From assembly GCA_021789355.1 (NCBI GenBank), contig JAJYJR010000324.1, positions 1 to 6,760 of the forward strand: a stretch of DNA of 6,760 nt. Direction: 5' to 3'. Positions 5,733 to 6,760 of this stretch are shown here, one piece after another. Below the pieces are notes generated by a model that saw only the letters and a list, made by a program, of their open reading frames with translations, was not told the origin of the DNA and did not search any database. Origin of the DNA: Chloroflexota bacterium (GTDB lineage: Bacteria; Chloroflexota; Limnocylindria; Limnocylindrales; CSP1-4). Both the position numbers and the translations under genes were made by a program. The first letter of the stretch is position 1. Every line of letters starts with the position of its first letter.

Positions 5733-5750
5733 TGTACATAGATGTGTACA
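5733..5750. promoter_or_regulatory. Operator-like TGTACA-N6-TGTACA
   Basis: Two copies of the self-complementary TGTACA (5733-5738, 5745-5750) are separated by TAGATG, within an AT-rich island in GC-rich DNA. The outer arms are perfectly symmetric, as for a dimeric repressor, and the centre spacing is 12 bases. A weak promoter could overlap it: TTGTCG at 5713-5718 and TACATA at 5735-5740, 16 bases apart. No intact gene follows on the plus strand, so the site may be a leftover from a lost gene. Confidence 0.35.
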
Positions 5751-5753
5751 TGT

Positions 5754-5819
5754 CAGGTCTTCACATCAGACTCGCGCAGGTCTAGCCTCCTGGTCAGGTG
5801 GCCTGCCTGAGAAGACCTG
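5754..5819. repeat. 9-base inverted repeat CAGGTCTTC / GAAGACCTG
   Basis: Perfect arms lie at 5754-5762 and 5811-5819. The 48 bases between them contain further short symmetric pieces (TCAGG/CCTGA at 5794-5810) and a partial direct copy, CAGGTCT, at 5777-5783. The whole could fold into a branched structure or mark the edge of an old element. No gene overlaps it convincingly. Confidence 0.3.
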
Positions 5820-5820
5820 G

Positions 5821-5996
5821 CGGTTCGTGAGGGTGGGCCACCGCCACTGCTCCACGTAGGAGCTGGCAGGAGCCTCCCGAAGCGGGCCCGCGCGATCCAC
5901 CGATCGCGATCTACCCAAGCTCCGGCGCCGGGATCGAGCGTGATCGTCGGCGACTGAAGCACCTTTCCAACCACACAGCGCTGCCAATCGCGCACA
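5821..5996 (-). pseudogene. Possible coding relic, frames broken
   Basis: On the minus strand one frame gives a protein-like stretch (VGKVLQSPTITLDPGAGAWVD, about 5905-5975). The neighbouring frame then takes over with mostly G/C third positions (SSYVEQWRWPTLTNRQVFSG, about 5810-5870) before stopping. The change of best frame with no start nearby suggests an eroded gene. I do not recognise the protein, and random GC-rich DNA can give similar runs. Confidence 0.2.
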
Positions 5997-6400
5997 TCAC
6001 TCGATGCGCACGATCGCGCGAGGCGCGCCGCCATCCACCTGAACGAGGTGGAGTCCGGCCGGGCTGACGCGGCCGTCGCGAGGACGCTCCTCGACGGTCT
6101 CGATCGCCGGTCGGCTCCGCTCCCACCAGGGGTGCGGCGCGACCGGTCCTTCGGGATTCTCGTGGGCGACCTCGCCGACGGCTCGCTTGGCCCTACTGGG
6201 CTTCATCGGTTCATGGGTGGCGGACGACATCCGCGCCGGAACGGAGGTGATGCCCAGGAAGGGTTCGAGCCACGAGCCGACGGACTGCGCGCCCGCCGGT
6301 GCATAACCAGCTGTTGCGCGCCGGACCGGAGCCGATCCTTCGCGATCGCACCGAGTCAGGCGTGCCGCGCCTGTGCTCGTCTGCCTTCGGTCCGTTCCAG
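5997..6400 (-). pseudogene. Truncated coding relic next to the IS256 end, product unknown
   Basis: From about 6305 down to the TGA at 5997-5999, one minus-strand frame has coding-like codons (I count about 16 A/T third positions in roughly 100 codons). It ends in a plausible strand pair, GLHLVQVDGGAPRAIVRIE. Within it are HENPEGPVAPHPWWERSRPAIE and a possible internal ATG start at about 6225 (MSSATHEPMKPSR) without a ribosome site. From about 6305 to 6400 a different frame has the better codon use, so a frameshift is likely. The open frame is then cut off by the stop TGA at 6414-6416, inside the probable IS terminal repeat. I read this as the 3' part of a gene interrupted by the insertion, or alternatively a short real gene starting near 6225. 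No family is recognised. Confidence 0.3.
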
Positions 6401-6403
6401 CTG

Positions 6404-6430
6404 CGAGCAATTGTCAAGAGTTGTGGATGA
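6404..6430. repeat. Probable right-end terminal repeat of an IS256-family element
   Basis: Read on the minus strand after the transposase stop, the sequence is TCATCCACAACTCTTGACAATTGCTCG. The 'CCACAACT.TTGACAAT' pattern is typical of the ends of IS256/mutator elements in high-GC bacteria as I recall them, and the distance from the stop (about 8-34 bases) is right for this family. The matching left end and target duplication lie outside the window, so the exact boundary cannot be fixed. Confidence 0.4.
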
Positions 6431-6437
6431 ACCCGGG

Positions 6438-6760
6438 TCAGGCGGCGGCGTCCTCCTCGGTGATGGGCTCCGCTGACCTCCTTCCTTCGCGCTCCTGGAG
6501 CTGACCGTCGACGAAGGTGGCGCCGGCTCGGACGAGGGCGACGAGGTGGGGGGCGTTGACCTTGCGCCAGTTCTGCTGCGCCGCCTCGAGGAGCTTGAAC
6601 GCCATCGCCAGGCCGGCGGCTCGGGAACCCGCGCCCTTCGTCACCCGGGTTCGGAGCCGGACGGTCGAGAAGGCCGACGGATATGGGGTTGCTGGTGCGC
6701 AGGTGGATGTGATGGGGGGTCGGGAAGTCATAGAAGGCGAGCAGCGCGTCGAGCTCGCCG
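6438..6760 (-). pseudogene. IS256-family (mutator-type) transposase, C-terminal part, frameshifted
   Basis: This is the end of a transposase that runs off the right edge. On the minus strand from 6759, one frame reads ELDALLAFYDFPTPHHIHLR then TSNPIS, matching the conserved IS256 segment before 'HLRTTNPIES.F'. At about 6676-6686 the reading jumps to another frame, which continues SAFSTVRLRTRVTKGAGSR, AAGLAMAFKLLEAAQQNWRK and NAPHLVALVRAGATFVDGQL, ending EPITEEDAAA. Where the family has NPIES, the DNA is AACCCCATATCCGTCGGCC, one base too long. An otherwise conserved aromatic also appears as His (HHIHLR for HWIHLR). An ATG at 6731 opens the second frame but yields an unrelated N-terminus, so it is not a real start. 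The transposase is therefore probably inactive, unless the change is a sequencing error or programmed frameshift. Confidence 0.85.

Noticed and set aside
6258..6275. GGTTCGAGCC, resembling a tRNA T-arm
   Set aside because: The flanking bases do not form the 5-bp T stem, and no acceptor, D or anticodon arms are present.
1..6760. CRISPR array, tRNA or rRNA genes, replication origin
   Set aside because: I looked for regularly spaced repeats, cloverleaf patterns and conserved rRNA sequences on both strands and saw none.

Overview
The window is GC-rich (roughly two thirds G+C by eye, with strongly G/C-ending codons in the real genes). It looks like chromosomal DNA of a high-GC free-living bacterium, most likely an actinobacterium or a soil Chloroflexota-type lineage. 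The two-component kinase, the secreted proteins and the IS256-type transposase tail all fit that, but nothing here fixes the taxon.

Layout. Positions 1-313 hold no gene I can support. Positions 314-2358 (minus strand) carry a two-component pair transcribed kinase first: a membrane sensor kinase with a PDZ-like module between its first and second hydrophobic segments, then an overlapping NarL/LuxR-type response regulator. A divergent intergenic region (2359-2540) follows, with a -10-like hexamer for the kinase overlapping one arm of a spaced inverted repeat (CATAACG/CGTTATG). On the plus strand come three small genes: a secreted two-motif beta/gamma-crystallin-like protein (2541-3068), an 80-residue protein with CxxC and HHxH (3133-3375), and, after a 280-base gap, a secreted protein of unknown function (3658-4245). 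A strong hairpin at 4391-4420 may end this block. After a 440-base gap comes a two-gene operon, a four-helix DUF2975 membrane protein and a small Cro/C1-type HTH regulator (4863-5560), resembling the YoaS/YozG arrangement of Bacillus, closed by a hairpin at 5645-5670.

From about 5700 to the end the DNA looks accessory or decaying. There is an operator-like TGTACA-N6-TGTACA site with no intact gene after it, a 9-base inverted repeat, minus-strand coding relics with coding-like third positions but broken frames, and the 3' end of a frameshifted IS256-family transposase whose likely terminal repeat abuts the relic.

Working together: the kinase and regulator surely form one signalling unit. That they control the neighbouring secreted genes is inference, resting on the divergent arrangement, the inverted repeat between them, and a 15-base sequence shared between the kinase leader and the region upstream of the second secreted gene. 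The most unusual points are the PDZ-bearing kinase with an H-A-D phosphorylation site, the crystallin-like protein with one canonical and one degenerate calcium motif, and the unnamed secreted and zinc-ribbon-like proteins beside it. I did not find a clear multi-gene novel defence or biosynthetic system.
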